In this document: positions 21,330 through 31,805 of the stretch, in pieces
How the letters are laid out: every line of letters begins with the position of its first letter
Position numbering within the stretch: the stretch's first letter is position 1
Assembly: GCA_037447655.1 (NCBI GenBank)
Contig: JBBHKE010001300.1
Location: 61,349 to 125,348, forward strand
DNA from: Zygnema cylindricum
Taxonomy: Eukaryota > Streptophyta > Zygnematophyceae > Zygnematales > Zygnemataceae
DNA length: 64,000 bases
Reading direction: 5' to 3'
Notes under the pieces: model-generated
Database searches by the model: none
Told to the model about the DNA's origin: nothing
The model's input: the letters and a program-made list of their open reading frames with translations, nothing else
Translations under genes and position numbers: made by a program

Positions 21330-22016
21330 TTTCATCGCCAAATCAAGCATTTTCTGTGCGATACGATGGTGCAAACGTACACACAACGTTAACGTCGAGA
21401 TAAACGCATGATTTTAATCAGTTTGGTCGAAATAAAACAACGTAATAACAATTATTTGTTGTTGCGTGTCATAGCGACATGTAAACGGTATAATCAGAGG
21501 CGATATCTAAACAACAATCAAATATCAATAGCGACCGTTATTGACTATTTTCCAGTTAGTTATATTGTCGGTTATTAATATTAGAGATTGATACTTTTTA
21601 TGAAGCTATAAGTATGTTCGAGTTAGTGTTTAGTTTTATTTCGTAGGGGCTTCCCTATGACACAAGTTCTTAACATTGAATTTGGCTTTAGCCTTCCTTT
21701 AGAATCTATTTTGGGTATTTTAGGGCATTTTCAGGGTTGTCAAGGGGATTTTAGTGTATGTCATAGTTGCAACATTCCTTTTAAGAATATTAGCCAATTA
21801 AGACACATCTACTTAATAATTAGGGTAATGAAAATCCCACTCGTCCCCTATTTGACACCAAAATCATAAGATTAGATCTTTATGCATATTATCACGGTAC
21901 TCCTTTTGTCAACGTATCGGGCCGATATAGCGGTAAAATGATCGCAACATTTTTTAAGCTTTGTATCGAGCTAATATATTGAGTGGTAAGAGGCTTTTGA
22001 TACACAACACTAAAAG
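21330..22016. repeat. Dispersed repeat, inverted partner of 61160-61850
   Basis: It matches the reverse complement of 61160-61850. For example, TTAGTGTATGTCATAGTTGC here has its complement near 61400, and GTGTTGTGTATCAAAAGCCT (-) near 21990 matches GTGTTGTGTATGAGGAGCCT near 61170. No transposase or other motif was recognised in its short frames. Confidence 0.75.
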
Positions 22017-22689
22017 TAAGTTTCATGAATTTAAATGAAATATGCCTCATTTATACACATTACAGCAGAGAAATCCTTTTTAAGAAATTCGTCGTTAAAA
22101 AGTTTTGGCCAGAAACAAGAAATCAAAGATCGCTCTCCTTGTTTACAAGAACTTTTTTAGGTCATATCATGCTACACTTTTATAGAGTTATAACAGAAAA
22201 AAGGTAAAATGGTAACAAAAGTATTTAAAACAGGCAGAAATAAGTATTAAAAAAACGAATTAATCACCTATGCAACTACCAGCTCTCAAAACCTCAACCG
22301 AGAAACACGAAAATCAACTAATCCTTGAAAAGTCAATTTCAGCGGAACTTCCAAATGTTGATCGTTTATCTCTGTACCTGTGAGACAAGGAAACAAAAAC
22401 TGGCCATGAAAAACGACAATTGCCATAAAAGAAAAAGGACCAAAATAAACATGTACACATACAAGATTCCTGTGAGGGATTGATTAAACCTCAAGAAAGA
22501 TATTACACCGAAGATAAAGGATGATATATGTGACTTGACACAGAAGTTAAACAACATCGCTATTCACAAACACTTGAAAACAAAAAACAAGTCGACAATC
22601 AGCCACTAACACCTTTCGTTAACAAAAATCAGCTTTGTCAATAATAACACAGGAAATGGAAAAGATTTGTTTCGATATCCTACCTCTCC
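22017..22689. other. 3' flank of the large minus-strand gene
   Basis: It follows the stop codon of exon 15 and probably includes the 3' untranslated region. No clear polyadenylation signal could be fixed and no gene was recognised. Confidence 0.5.
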
Positions 22690-23228
22690 TCATGGTCGTG
22701 GAGGGGGTGGACGTAGAGAAACGCGTGGCGGAGGAGGTAGGGAAAATGGTGGAAGGGAAGCTGCTTTAATGTAGGTAGTTCTTCCAAGTTTTGGAAGAGA
22801 TTTTCCAACACTTTGTAAGAGCCAACATTTGATGGGGGAAATAAGGAAAACAAACGCTAGACAGCGTTTGGTACTCGAACAACGTCCAGCACATGTATCT
22901 ACCGATAAATCAGTATAACTGACATATTTTTTCCCACTATTGTCGAAATTGGGGTATGCAACAAAACGAGGCAAATTTTTCGCAGGTGGACTTGGTGGAG
23001 GAGGAGGGAATGGTTTGACATAGCTTATGTATTTTGAATCTGGAGTTGGAACACCGAAAAACTCCTTGAAAAAACATTTTTTCTGAGTCAAATGGTAAGA
23101 AAATGCTAAACAACGCGGACTTTCTCGGCACGTTTGAGCACAACTTGCTGCAGTTTGATTTCTTTTGATTTGGTAGAAAGGCCCATCGCGGTTGATTTTT
23201 GGTTCCGCAATGAAAGACAACAAAGGAT
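22690..23228 (-). CDS. Exon 15: two PAN/Apple modules and C-terminus
   Basis: The exon starts after a CAG acceptor at 23229-23231 and ends at a TGA (22690-22692). It is 539 bases, two bases completing a codon plus 178 sense codons and the stop. The first PAN module has CAQTCRESPRCLAFSY and then KKCFFKE. The second has CAGRCSSTKRCLAFVF and then KCWLLQ. The Cys spacing and the CLAF block are typical of PAN/Apple modules, which mediate protein or carbohydrate contacts. A short PPPPPSPP linker separates the two modules, and a Pro-rich tail (PPPPRVSLRPPPPRP) ends the protein. No membrane anchor is visible. Confidence 0.85.
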
Positions 23229-23663
23229 CTGCAAAGGCAAAATGAAAAAAACTCATTAACAAAAATTGAAGGATAAACCATCAGAGCAGTTTTTCTTTTC
23301 ATGCAAAGGACAATCAAAATTTAAACACCGCTAACAGAATTTTAGCATAAAAATTCAGAAGTTAGAAAAAGATAAGTTGAAAATCCTAACATATTTAAAG
23401 GTTTTACGGTTCAATAAATCAAGACCCAACTCTGGTGCTAAATAGAATCCTATAAAAGAAAAACAAAAAGTCCTAAATTACTTTTTTAAATTTCTTCATT
23501 TTGGAAGTTTCTCAAGGATGCTATATGTAAATATTATATTTTGTCTCAAAGGAATAAAATAAAAATACATCATCGACAAAAAAAGGGTTTTTATGTGTGC
23601 ACATGGGCCTTTTGAATTTACTCATTTGACCATCCTTGGAAAACAACATATCAAAACCCTTAC

Positions 23664-24434
23664 TTCTTGGTGGAGGAGGACGTGGGGGGCGAGGGGGAGA
23701 AGGTGGAGGGCGAGGTGGCGGTGAAGAGGGAGGAGAGGGTGGACGTGGAGGAGGAGGAGAGGGTGGGGGACGAGGTGGCGGAGAGGGTGGGGGAGAGGGT
23801 GGTGGACGTGGAGGAGGAGGAGAGGGTGGGGGACGAGGTGGCGGAGAGGGTGGGGGAGAGGGTGGAGGACGTGGAGGAGGAGAGGGTGGGGGACGAGGTG
23901 GCGGAGAGGGTGGTGGAGAGGGTGGAGGACGTGGAGGAGGAGGAGAGGGTGGGGGACGAGGTGGCGGAGAGGGTGGGGGAGAGGGTGGAGGACTAGGAGG
24001 AGGAGGGGGGAGAGGGCGGACGACGAGGTGGCGGTGGAGAGGGAGGAGAAGGTGGAGGCCGTCGTGGAGGTGGAGGGGGAGGAGAGGGTGGAGGTCTAGG
24101 TGGGGATACGGGAGGAGGAAAAGGTGGAAAACGAGGTGGGGGAGGATAGGGTGGAGAAGGTGGTGGAACACTAGGGGCAGTGTTCCACTCGGGCCAAAAA
24201 CGTATGTTAAAGTATATTTGGTTGAGGAGGTTCTATCGAGAATACTAACATAATCCGTCGGTGGACGACTACCATCAAATGTGAAATAGGTGGTCCAAGA
24301 ATTGAAGGGAAGGAGAATATTCGATCCATCTCCACGTGTCCACTTTGGCAAGCGACCACGATTTGGATGAATAACCAGATGGAGAATTGAATTTAATATA
24401 ATGCCATACGGCATTTCCCATATCAAGATTAGTC
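23664..24434 (-). CDS. Exon 14: uncharacterised region and second Ser-Pro-rich tract (frame breaks)
   Basis: Acceptor CAG is at 24435-24437 and donor GTAAGG begins at 23663. The first part reads TNLDMGNAVWHYIKFNSPSG in phase with exon 13, but the frame must change three times: near 24350 (SLAK to WTRGDGSNILLPFN), near 24240 (SILDR to NLLNQIYFNIRFWPEWN) and inside the tract near 24000. About 500 bases then encode repeats of PPPSPPPRPPP. The length is one base off the expected phase, in line with net indels. In green algae such tracts are glycosylated rods, an inference here. Confidence 0.7.
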
Positions 24435-24637
24435 CTGTCACAAAATGTTCAAATCAAAGCTTAATCAAAGCTTATCGAACGAATCAGTAATGAAGAAGTC
24501 TATATTAAACAAAACTAATGCACCTTGAAGATTTCCACACAATCATAGAATTCTTTAGTAGTTAGAGGTTCATGGGTCTTCAACATGAGGAATATCAAAA
24601 GGGTTTTTCAAGAGGATTTTTATTATCGTTAGAGTAC

Positions 24638-25206
24638 CTGTTTATTGAAACCTCTTGGGTGTAGATATAGCTCTCAGGGCCCAAAATTGGCGACTTGGGC
24701 AAAATACCGGTTTGGGGAATAGCAAAAACAGGCAAAACAGTATCATCTTTACTGCTGTGGATTCTGTCTGGAGTGAGATCAATATCTGGAATTTGATCGA
24801 CTAGAAAATCCGGAAATTCGTCCAAATTACTTTCGTCGTCGAGCATCACAACTTTGACGAGATCGAACAAATCCACCGATTGGATAACTGATAAAGATGG
24901 TTCTCCGAGAGGGTTGACCGAAGTAAATGTTGCATTCACACCAACGAAATTTCCTTGAAGACTACTTTCAATAAGCCACTGAACTTGTGATGTTCCTCCT
25001 GGGGCAATATCTCCCACCGTTAAGGAAAAGGCATTCTGGACTTCAGTATTTCCGAGAAGAGCCTTCACTATAGAGAATGTCACGAGAAGACCTTTTTTGT
25101 TGGAAGTGATGGTTGGTTGTAAAGATTGGGCTTTTACTGTCTTTGCTTTACCAGCTCCAAAATTATAAAGAAGGAGTCCTAAGGTTGCAGGAACTGGAGG
25201 CTCCAC
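24638..25206 (-). CDS. Exon 13: beta-sandwich-like module
   Basis: The exon is 569 bases, starts in phase 0 (VEPPVPATLGLLLYNFGAG) after CAG at 25207-25209 and ends in phase 2 at donor GTACTC. It has the alternating hydrophobic pattern of Ig-like or NEW3-like modules (FSLTVGDIAPGGTSQVQWLI) and an acidic stretch (DDESNLDEFPDFLVDQIPDI). The donor was chosen because its AG joins the G of exon 14 to give the arginine before TNLDMG. No frame break. Confidence 0.8.
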
Positions 25207-25371
25207 CTGTCATCACTCCAAAGTTCAAAAGTATGAGTAAATGTTCTCAATGTGGTTATACTTCTAAAATTCGACTATATACTTCGTAGGCATACGTATT
25301 AAGTAAGAAATGAATAATGGATACAATACATCAAAGCGGGGAGAGGAGAGAGAAGCGAAGTGCTCTATTAC

Positions 25372-25622
25372 CTCCGGAGTGAAGGGATTATCTCCGTACA
25401 CATTCCGTTGGATAAAATACTTGAGAGACAATCTTGGTTGGGGCTCCACAGTTATCTTGACAGGTGTCAGTGGATATTCCACGATGGAACCGGAACCCAA
25501 ATTTTCCACTCCGTACTTCAATGTACCGCTGACAAAATATGTGGTTGGCCCCAATAGGGCAGCGTTTGCCCGGGCAGCTATCAGCCACGTGGCAGACCCA
25601 GAGGTCTCGCCAGGCACTGAAC
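25372..25622 (-). CDS. Exon 12: beta-sandwich-like module
   Basis: The exon is 251 bases, with acceptor CAG at 25623-25625 and donor GTAATA beginning at 25371. It reads GSVPGETSGSATWLIAARAN, then YFVSGTLKYGVENLGSGSIV, ending NPFTPE. The pattern resembles bacterial-type repeat modules of adhesins, though the family is not identified. Phases match exons 11 and 13. Confidence 0.82.
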
Positions 25623-26032
25623 CTGTGACAACAAAAACAAATAACTCATTTTATAAGTAATAGGTAATTTAAAATCAGAAACAAGATCTATGCAACATTT
25701 TACATAAGTAATATATCTTTCATTTTTGGGATCTAACCTGGATATGGCTATCAGGGTTAACAACACCAAGTTGTTTTTGAGTGTCATGGACTGTAAATAA
25801 ATATAGTGATAGTGATGATGGCAATCTAATCCACCTTTACTGACACTAAACTATTCCTTTAAACACTCAATGACTTATAAAAAAAACCGTAATTTTCGTC
25901 ACCAGAAACGTTCAAGGATATACTAATAAGCGCTTGAAACTATTTCTGCTGCTGATAATTGGTTAGGGTCTATATTTCTGCTTCTGAAAATCAATTGATC
26001 CTAAGAAAGCAAGATTAAAAAGGAAACTTTAC

Positions 26033-26189
26033 CTGTTCCGTTGAGTGACGTCAATCCTAACAGTTTTGGCTGTCCCACGACAAAAAGTAAATCAGCAGAT
26101 ACCCCATTTGAATCTTTAAAAGAGAGGGTCACAGAAATGTTTGTGAGGCTTTGTGGTGCAGAATTTGTCAGTTGTAATTGAGCCTCCAC
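26033..26189 (-). CDS. Exon 11: short Ig-like segment
   Basis: The exon is 157 bases, phase 0 to phase 1, with acceptor CAG at 26190-26192 and donor GTAAAG at 26032. It encodes VEAQLQLTNSAPQSLTNISV and SFKDSNGVSADLLFVVG, the start of a beta-sandwich-like module that continues in exon 12. Confidence 0.82.
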
Positions 26190-26556
26190 CTGTAATTGGA
26201 CAGCGCAAAAAGACAAGGTCTGATTACTCAATTTTACCAAATAAAGGGTTACAAGGGTGAGAGTGAGAGAAAGGAGGGAGCGACGAAGATTGATTTGAAT
26301 AATGGACGTTATCGGCTGTTTGCTGGATGCAAATACATTGTCACAACTTCCTGTATTGAAGAAATGTTTTTGAAGGCCAAAAAATAAAACACACGCAACA
26401 CTTTTCAAAGCTAGATCCTTTCTTTTTTGTCGCCTATATATTATGGTTAAAGTCCATTCGGAAGCAAAAAGAAAAACGAAGGAAAATCTCATCCAATAAA
26501 CCCGTCATCCAAAAGGTGATTGAGAAAGTGTGAGAAGAAATAAAAATACACAGGTA

Positions 26557-27010
26557 GAGGCACTTACTGCTGCCTCTCTGTAATGAAAATTATGCATTTA
26601 ACAACCACCGTTTCAAACACAATTAGAGGCACTCCCTGCCGTCTCTGTATGAAGATTGTCTGTTTGAACAACTAGCATTAAAAGACAATTACTAAGAGGC
26701 ACTTACTATCGCCTCTGTCAGGAAAGTTGACTATTTCACAACTACCTTAAAAAAGACAATTAGAGGCATTTAACGCCACCTCTTTACCGAAGATTGCCTG
26801 TTTATCTAGTGCGGTTAAAAAGAATAAGAGACACTCACTGTCGAGGATTGTCTGTTTTACAACTAACGTCAAAAAAACAACTAGAGGCCATGACTGTCGC
26901 CACTGTAAGGAAGGCTGACAGTTCAGCGATTATCACTAAAAAAACAAGGCACTTACTGCCGCCTCCGTAATGAAGATTGTCTGTTTAACAACCACCGTAA
27001 CTTCAGCGCA
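26557..27010. repeat. Minisatellite of about seven 56-70-base units that copies the exon 10 splice donor
   Basis: Units start GAGGCACTTACT or close variants and contain GAAGATTGTCTGTTT and AACAACYA-type segments. The unit nearest exon 10 is the exon's own last 50 bases plus its donor (minus strand GGCA|GTAAGTGCCT). The other six lie in the downstream intron and keep degraded copies of the donor. Confidence 0.85.
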
Positions 27011-27191
27011 AGTTCCCGCCTGATCCTGCGATTCCACGAGCTCCAAAAAGGAAGCCAGAAATGCGTGTCCAGCATTCAAATACCCTTGAGATCTCAAAGT
27101 TCTGTGTTGTTCTGCCAGGTTGCATACAGAGACTGGACTTTGGCAATATTCAATGCTGGCGAGCCAGGTGGCACGGAAGAAGGGTTCCATC
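26957..27191 (-). CDS. Exon 10: uncharacterised module with one frame break
   Basis: Acceptor CAG is at 27192-27194 and donor GTAAGT starts at 26956. The first part reads GWNPSSVPPGSPALNIAKVQ in phase with exon 9. After NNTEL (near 27095) a TGA appears, and the sense frame resumes as RSQGYLNAGHAFLASFLELV ending KQTIFITEAA. The exon is one base short of the expected phase, so a single missing base at a T-run explains it. The tail is part of the minisatellite. Confidence 0.75.
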
Positions 27192-27573
27192 CTGTCATTC
27201 CCAAAATGAGAAATCAAAAAAATGAGTAGATGATTCTTTACAATATCTGACATCCATTCGGGAACATACATTAAAAAAAATTTGACAGTAGGTTAGGAGT
27301 TCGTGCGATATGCCAAGTAAAATTGATTTATGAAATATTTTCAAATAAATATCCCTATCTAGAGAACAATATCGGTCAATAATTTGATAGAGGCATGTCT
27401 ATTTCACCGATTCACTCGATCAGCCTCTCCTTTCGAAGGATATAACTCTGACCAGATACACCCGTCTCCACAAATATAATTTTCTTCAGTTTACCATTTC
27501 AGCAAATTTATAACTTCTTCTGAAGCATCCGTTTTACACTTCTTCATTCTTTGGGTTCCTTTATCTTGCTCAC

Positions 27574-27825
27574 CTCCATTCCATCTTGTCAGGAATCTCT
27601 GTCGATAGGTGACACCCACATAGGAGTTAAACGTGGAATTTAAGAGTTTTTGACTTTCTGTAATTGATATAAGAATTCCTCCTTCCGAGGTGTCTGCTAT
27701 AGATTCGACAAAAAGAGCGGTCCAATTGGAACCCATGGAAGAGCTCTGGTTAAGTTTCAGCCATTCAGGGGCATCCTCCACTCCAAAATATTCATTAAAA
27801 AGATCAATTTCCACCTCGCTCATCC
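27574..27825 (-). CDS. Exon 9: uncharacterised module
   Basis: The exon is 252 bases, with acceptor CAG at 27826-27828 and donor GTGAGC starting at 27573, phase 1 to phase 1. It reads GMSEVEIDLFNEYFGVEDAP, then WTALFVESIADTSEGGILIS, ending TRWNG. The family is not recognised. It is intact and consistent with its neighbours. Confidence 0.82.
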
Positions 27826-28139
27826 CTGTAAAACAAATAGAAATAGAAATTGTCAATGACTTTCTTTTTCACTTATCTAAGTTAATCTGAGAAGGCTACA
27901 AATGTTTTCGGGAATCAGTTTTAATCTTTATACCTTGAAATTTTATAATATTGGCGGTTAAATGCTTTCTTGGACGAGGTTTGCTTTCTTCTACGTTTCC
28001 TAAGGGATGGCCTCACCGGGCATCGTCCGATAAGAAAACAACTAGGAACATGTGATCAGAAGTTTTCTGACTATGATATAAAATTTAAAATGAGGATGTA
28101 TTTAAGTTTGATGAGGGTAGTGCATTTCGAAATATAAAA

Positions 28140-28239
28140 TATTGGTAAAACTCGACCAAAGAAAGAGAGAGCGAGGGAGAGACAAGAGATGAGGGAGGAG
28201 AGAGTGGAAGTTGAGGGGAGAGAAGAAATAGAGATCGAG

Positions 28240-28284
<45 letters not shown>

Positions 28285-28286
28285 AC
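28140..28286. repeat. GA/CT-rich tract ending in a (GA)n run at a splice donor
   Basis: It is a purine-rich stretch on the plus strand with a pure GA run of about 40 bases (28243-28282). On the gene strand the exon 8 donor reads G|GTGATCTCTCTCT, so the CT run starts within the first bases of the intron. Confidence 0.85.
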
Positions 28287-28994
28287 CTTGATAGAACTTG
28301 ACAACTTTGGCTGCTGGAGTGTTAAGGTCCAAAAATCCCCCACTACCCAAAAGCCTCCGCCTTCTGCCACCGGGTGTTTCAAGTCCTCCGAAAACACATT
28401 CGACCAATCCAGTGAGGACACACTTGACAAGAAGGTTGGGAATCAAACCGACTGCAATACTGAACGCATCATGGATACAGTTAGTCGATAATGTTTGGGA
28501 TGAAATTACTGGAGGACCCCCCGAAATTGCCGAACCAACATTTCTTCCAACACCAAATGCGCATCTTGTGTTTGTAACTTCACTCGCGATTTTGGCCACC
28601 CGAACAAGATTTTGGAAGTTACTACTTTCGACCCCATTGGCTTGAATATCAAGCCCAAGTTCGATAAGAAACTGAAGCCATTCAGGTAGAAAGCATAGCA
28701 CCAGCCCCTTTAGGACCCGCGTTCACACACTGGTCGCAGCTAAACGGAATTGATATCTGTCGAATTCCCAAGCCCCCCAAAAGCAAGTCTTTGATATGAA
28801 TTGCAGTAGGGTTCAGCAAATATTTGACATATTTTCGCAGATTGGAGGTTCATGATCGCAGCTTATTGTTTTATCAATGTTAATAAATGTTGGCCTTCAA
28901 TGTCGTTCATGTCGCCCGACAGTTTTATTTCATTGAAAATTCGACGACCAAGAGCTATGAGTGTTGTGGTATTGTGTGAAAATCCTGAGATCAC
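28287..28994 (-). CDS. Exon 8: Cys-containing module with frame breaks
   Basis: The acceptor is TTAG before 28994 and the donor GTGATC starts at 28286. It begins VISGFSHNTTTLIALGRRIF, then loses frame near 28860. Sense sequence is seen as ISCDHEPPICENMSNIC, EPYCNSYQRL, IPFSCDQCVNAGPKG and, from 28701 on, CFLPEWLQFLIELGLDIQAN to AAKVVKFYQ. At least two of the breaks are at runs (six G and four G), so they look like single-base length errors. The four-Cys pattern suggests disulphides outside the cell. An additional intron inside this block is possible. Confidence 0.65.
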
Positions 28995-29094
28995 CTAATG
29001 CAAAAAAATTATTGACAGGAAGATAAATAAATTGTTAATTATTGCAATTAGCGTTGTGGTTACCTTACCTCAATCACAGCTATAGTCACTTTAC

Positions 29095-29269
29095 CTGAAT
29101 TACAGTCGGTGGCGGTGTATAAACAGCCCCTACAGAGCTGTATGAGGGAACTGTAAAAGGCTGAAGAGGACAAGCTTTCGCTCCGATGACGGTGACAGTG
29201 AGGTCGCAAATTAGCCCATCGCAGATATAACACCATCGGGCGCTGATGACTATGACGTCACAAGAACCA
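29095..29269 (-). CDS. Exon 7: Cys-rich module
   Basis: The exon is 175 bases, with acceptor CAG at 29270-29272 and donor GTAAAG starting at 29094, phase 2 to phase 0. It encodes SGSCDVIVISARWCYICDGL and then ICDLTVTVIGAKACP, with five cysteines in about 38 residues. It ends in TPPPTVIQ. No frame break. Confidence 0.82.
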
Positions 29270-29770
29270 CTGTATACACAAAAGCGGATGCTAAAATAGA
29301 CAATTATAGACGCTATCAAAGCGAAATCAATTTTCTATGCATTTTATGTGATGAAAAAGTGATTCGGTGACTAACTGACACCTGCGATTAGGGGAATAGA
29401 ATGTAAAATGTTTAACATGATTGAACGTGTGAAGCTCAGAAGAGGCAGCAAAACACCGCCACAAGCCCTGCATTTTTGTTACGTATCTTTTGCATGACAT
29501 TTGTAAATGGAATCATTTGTTTTTTAAATTGATGGCAGCTGAGGAAATGAAAACTTCTGTAAATAGAGGGGTCTGATATTTGCAGTACTAGATGTCTATG
29601 AGTTTTAAAGCCTACGAAGAACCGGCAAGCCCGTCATCTAAACCGCTAAAATAAATGAAAAACATTAAAGTAGAGAAAAAAAACCAACTATGGTTAAAAT
29701 TGTTTGTCCTCACAACAACAAAAAAAGTCATTTTCTTCACCATTTTCCTCCTGAATGCTAGATAGTTTAC

Positions 29771-29918
29771 CTGCTACGTTGCAACCGAACTCTTGGTGTG
29801 GCTCGCACTGGAATGAGGACACTTGTCAAAGCGGGAAGAGTTCCAATATTTGTATCTTTTTCCGGAAAAAATACAAAATTTGGGTTATCCGTTGGAAGCA
29901 ACAGTTCCGTGTTTGTGG
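29771..29918 (-). CDS. Exon 6: beta-sandwich-like segment
   Basis: The exon is 148 bases, with acceptor CAG at 29919-29921 and donor GTAAAC starting at 29770, phase 1 to phase 2. It reads ATNTELLLPTDNPNFVFFPE, then IGTLPALTSVLIPVRATP. It completes the module begun in exon 5. Confidence 0.82.
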
Positions 29919-30750
29919 CTGTAATAAGAAGAAAAATGCTCCGTTTGGATTTACTAAGTAGTAGGTTTACTAAAGTTAACAAGGAAAAAAAACTGCTTAT
30001 AAAGGAAAAAAAAATCGAAGCTCACAGGATTTATTTTTGAAGCAGCACAATGGCTAGAGATGGGACGGATAGAAGCAGGTGACGCTGGATTTTATACTTT
30101 TGCAGTAAATGAACTGAGAAAAAAGTGTTTTTAGAAATTAACAAATAAAAAATTACAACATTTGGAGATCATAAATTCTAACTGGAGTAAGAATGGTAAA
30201 AAACATCAGTTGTCGTTCCTTCATTCTTTAGACAACAGCATTATGCGTGACTACAAAGTATTAGTGCGGTTAGCTAATTTAGTTTACGTAACCGCCCTTA
30301 CTACCATTGATATGGTTCAAATTTGTGGTTAAAGAAATAGTGTGGTCAACATCACTAGTGGTGGGAATGTGTCTAGTTGGAGAACGTGAATTTAGAAATT
30401 GGTAAGGACCTGACTTCATATCATGGAGTCCAAATTTCAGTTTTTATAATGTTAGAATGGTCCACAGTAATAAGAGTATTCACTATTTCGGTCCACACTA
30501 ACGAAGGAAAAGATGCAAACAAATAGAAGCTAGCTTATTTGATATGGGTTCAGGAACCCAATTGGGCACACCATACATTGCGAAGGAGTCCAAATTTTAG
30601 TTATCTTCACTAATGCGGTGCATATTAATAATGGAATAAGGTACACTATTAAGCACGCAAACGGTGTGACACAACATATTCACATCAGAACAAACTCTCT
30701 CTTTCCATCTTTTAAAAAAACAAAACATGATTGAAGTCCACAAGACTTAC

Positions 30751-30857
30751 CGGCAATAAGTCCTACATTTGTGACATTGTACACAATTCTTGGGTTTGCC
30801 ATAACGTATTCGTAGGAAAGGTAAGAGGGCTCAACTATCACCACTGGAGCTGGCACT
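30751..30857 (-). CDS. Exon 5: beta-sandwich-like segment
   Basis: The exon is 107 bases, with acceptor CAG at 30858-30860 and donor GTAAGT starting at 30750, phase 2 to phase 1. It reads VPAPVVIVEPSYLSYEYVMA, then NPRIVYNVTNVGLIA, an Ig-like edge. Confidence 0.82.
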
Positions 30858-31061
30858 CTGTTTCACAAAAACGACAAAACATAATAATTAGTCACATTTC
30901 AAAATATATCAACGTTTGATTCACGGGTGTAGTTTAAAAAACGTCATTTTGGGTCATTCAATCATAATCCTCCCATTAAACGAAAAAAAACTGGTAACAC
31001 AATCTTTTCAAGAGAGGGGTGATAAAATTCCCCTGAAGCAATTTTCCATCAAACTTCATAC

Positions 31062-31198
31062 CTTGTAGAGAAGGCCAAGGTGAGTGTGATTGTGTCCTCC
31101 TCCACAAAAGTGGTAGGAACCGCAGTAAATGAAACAGTAACCAGTTGACGTTTTAAAAATAAAGGGACGATTTGATTAGACCCATCCGCATATTTCAC
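31062..31198 (-). CDS. Exon 4: beta-sandwich-like segment
   Basis: The exon is 137 bases, with acceptor AG at 31199-31200 and donor GTATGA starting at 31061, phase 0 to phase 2. It reads VKYADGSNQIVPLFLKRQLV, then VSFTAVPTTFVEEDTITLTL. It joins directly to the HGTASK end of exon 3. Confidence 0.82.
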
Positions 31199-31805
31199 CT
31201 ACAAAATAAGCCAATTTTCTTGGATAAGTTAAATATTCCACCAGATTGAGTCCAATCTCCGATTCCTTCAACACTCCCATTTCCCTTTGTTGCATTTCTC
31301 TAAGATTCCTAATCTCTCCCCTTCTTTCCCTCTCCCCTCTCTACCCATTCCACACTTATCAACTCATTTCCCCCTCCACTTCTCTTCATCTCATTTCCCT
31401 TACGAGCATTTTTTACCCTTCTTCCTCTTAGCCGTTGGCGTTTTCAAATGCTCACTGTGAACCACTTTACAAGCCCAATCACATTTAATTGTTTTATTTT
31501 TTTTACCTCCCAAGAACCAAATTTTTTCAATTTAGAGTTTCTTCGAACTACTCGCTCGATAAATTTCTTTATACTTCACATAATATGGATTTCTTGCTTT
31601 GTCGGATCACTATTCTCTCCTATTTAACCCTGCCAATAAACACATTTTTTCTCAATCCAGTTTTCTCTGTATATCACAGCGTTCAACTGTCCTTGGTCCA
31701 CATCTCCAATGACATACAGAAATAGTGTGGTACAAAGGAGATAGTGAGTGAAAGCAATATAGATGAAAGAGAAGGGTGGAAAAAAAGTTTAACATCCACA
31801 CATAC

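Noticed and set aside
23636-24253. Plus-strand Gly/Glu-rich open frames
   Set aside because: They are antisense to the second Pro-rich tract of exon 14.
26557-27010. Regular repeat spacing reminiscent of a CRISPR array
   Set aside because: The units are diverged, contain an exon end and splice donor, and lie in a eukaryotic intron.
28071-28430. Ser-Leu repeat at the end of the exon 8 open frame
   Set aside because: It is readthrough of the (CT)n run inside the intron beyond the donor at 28286.
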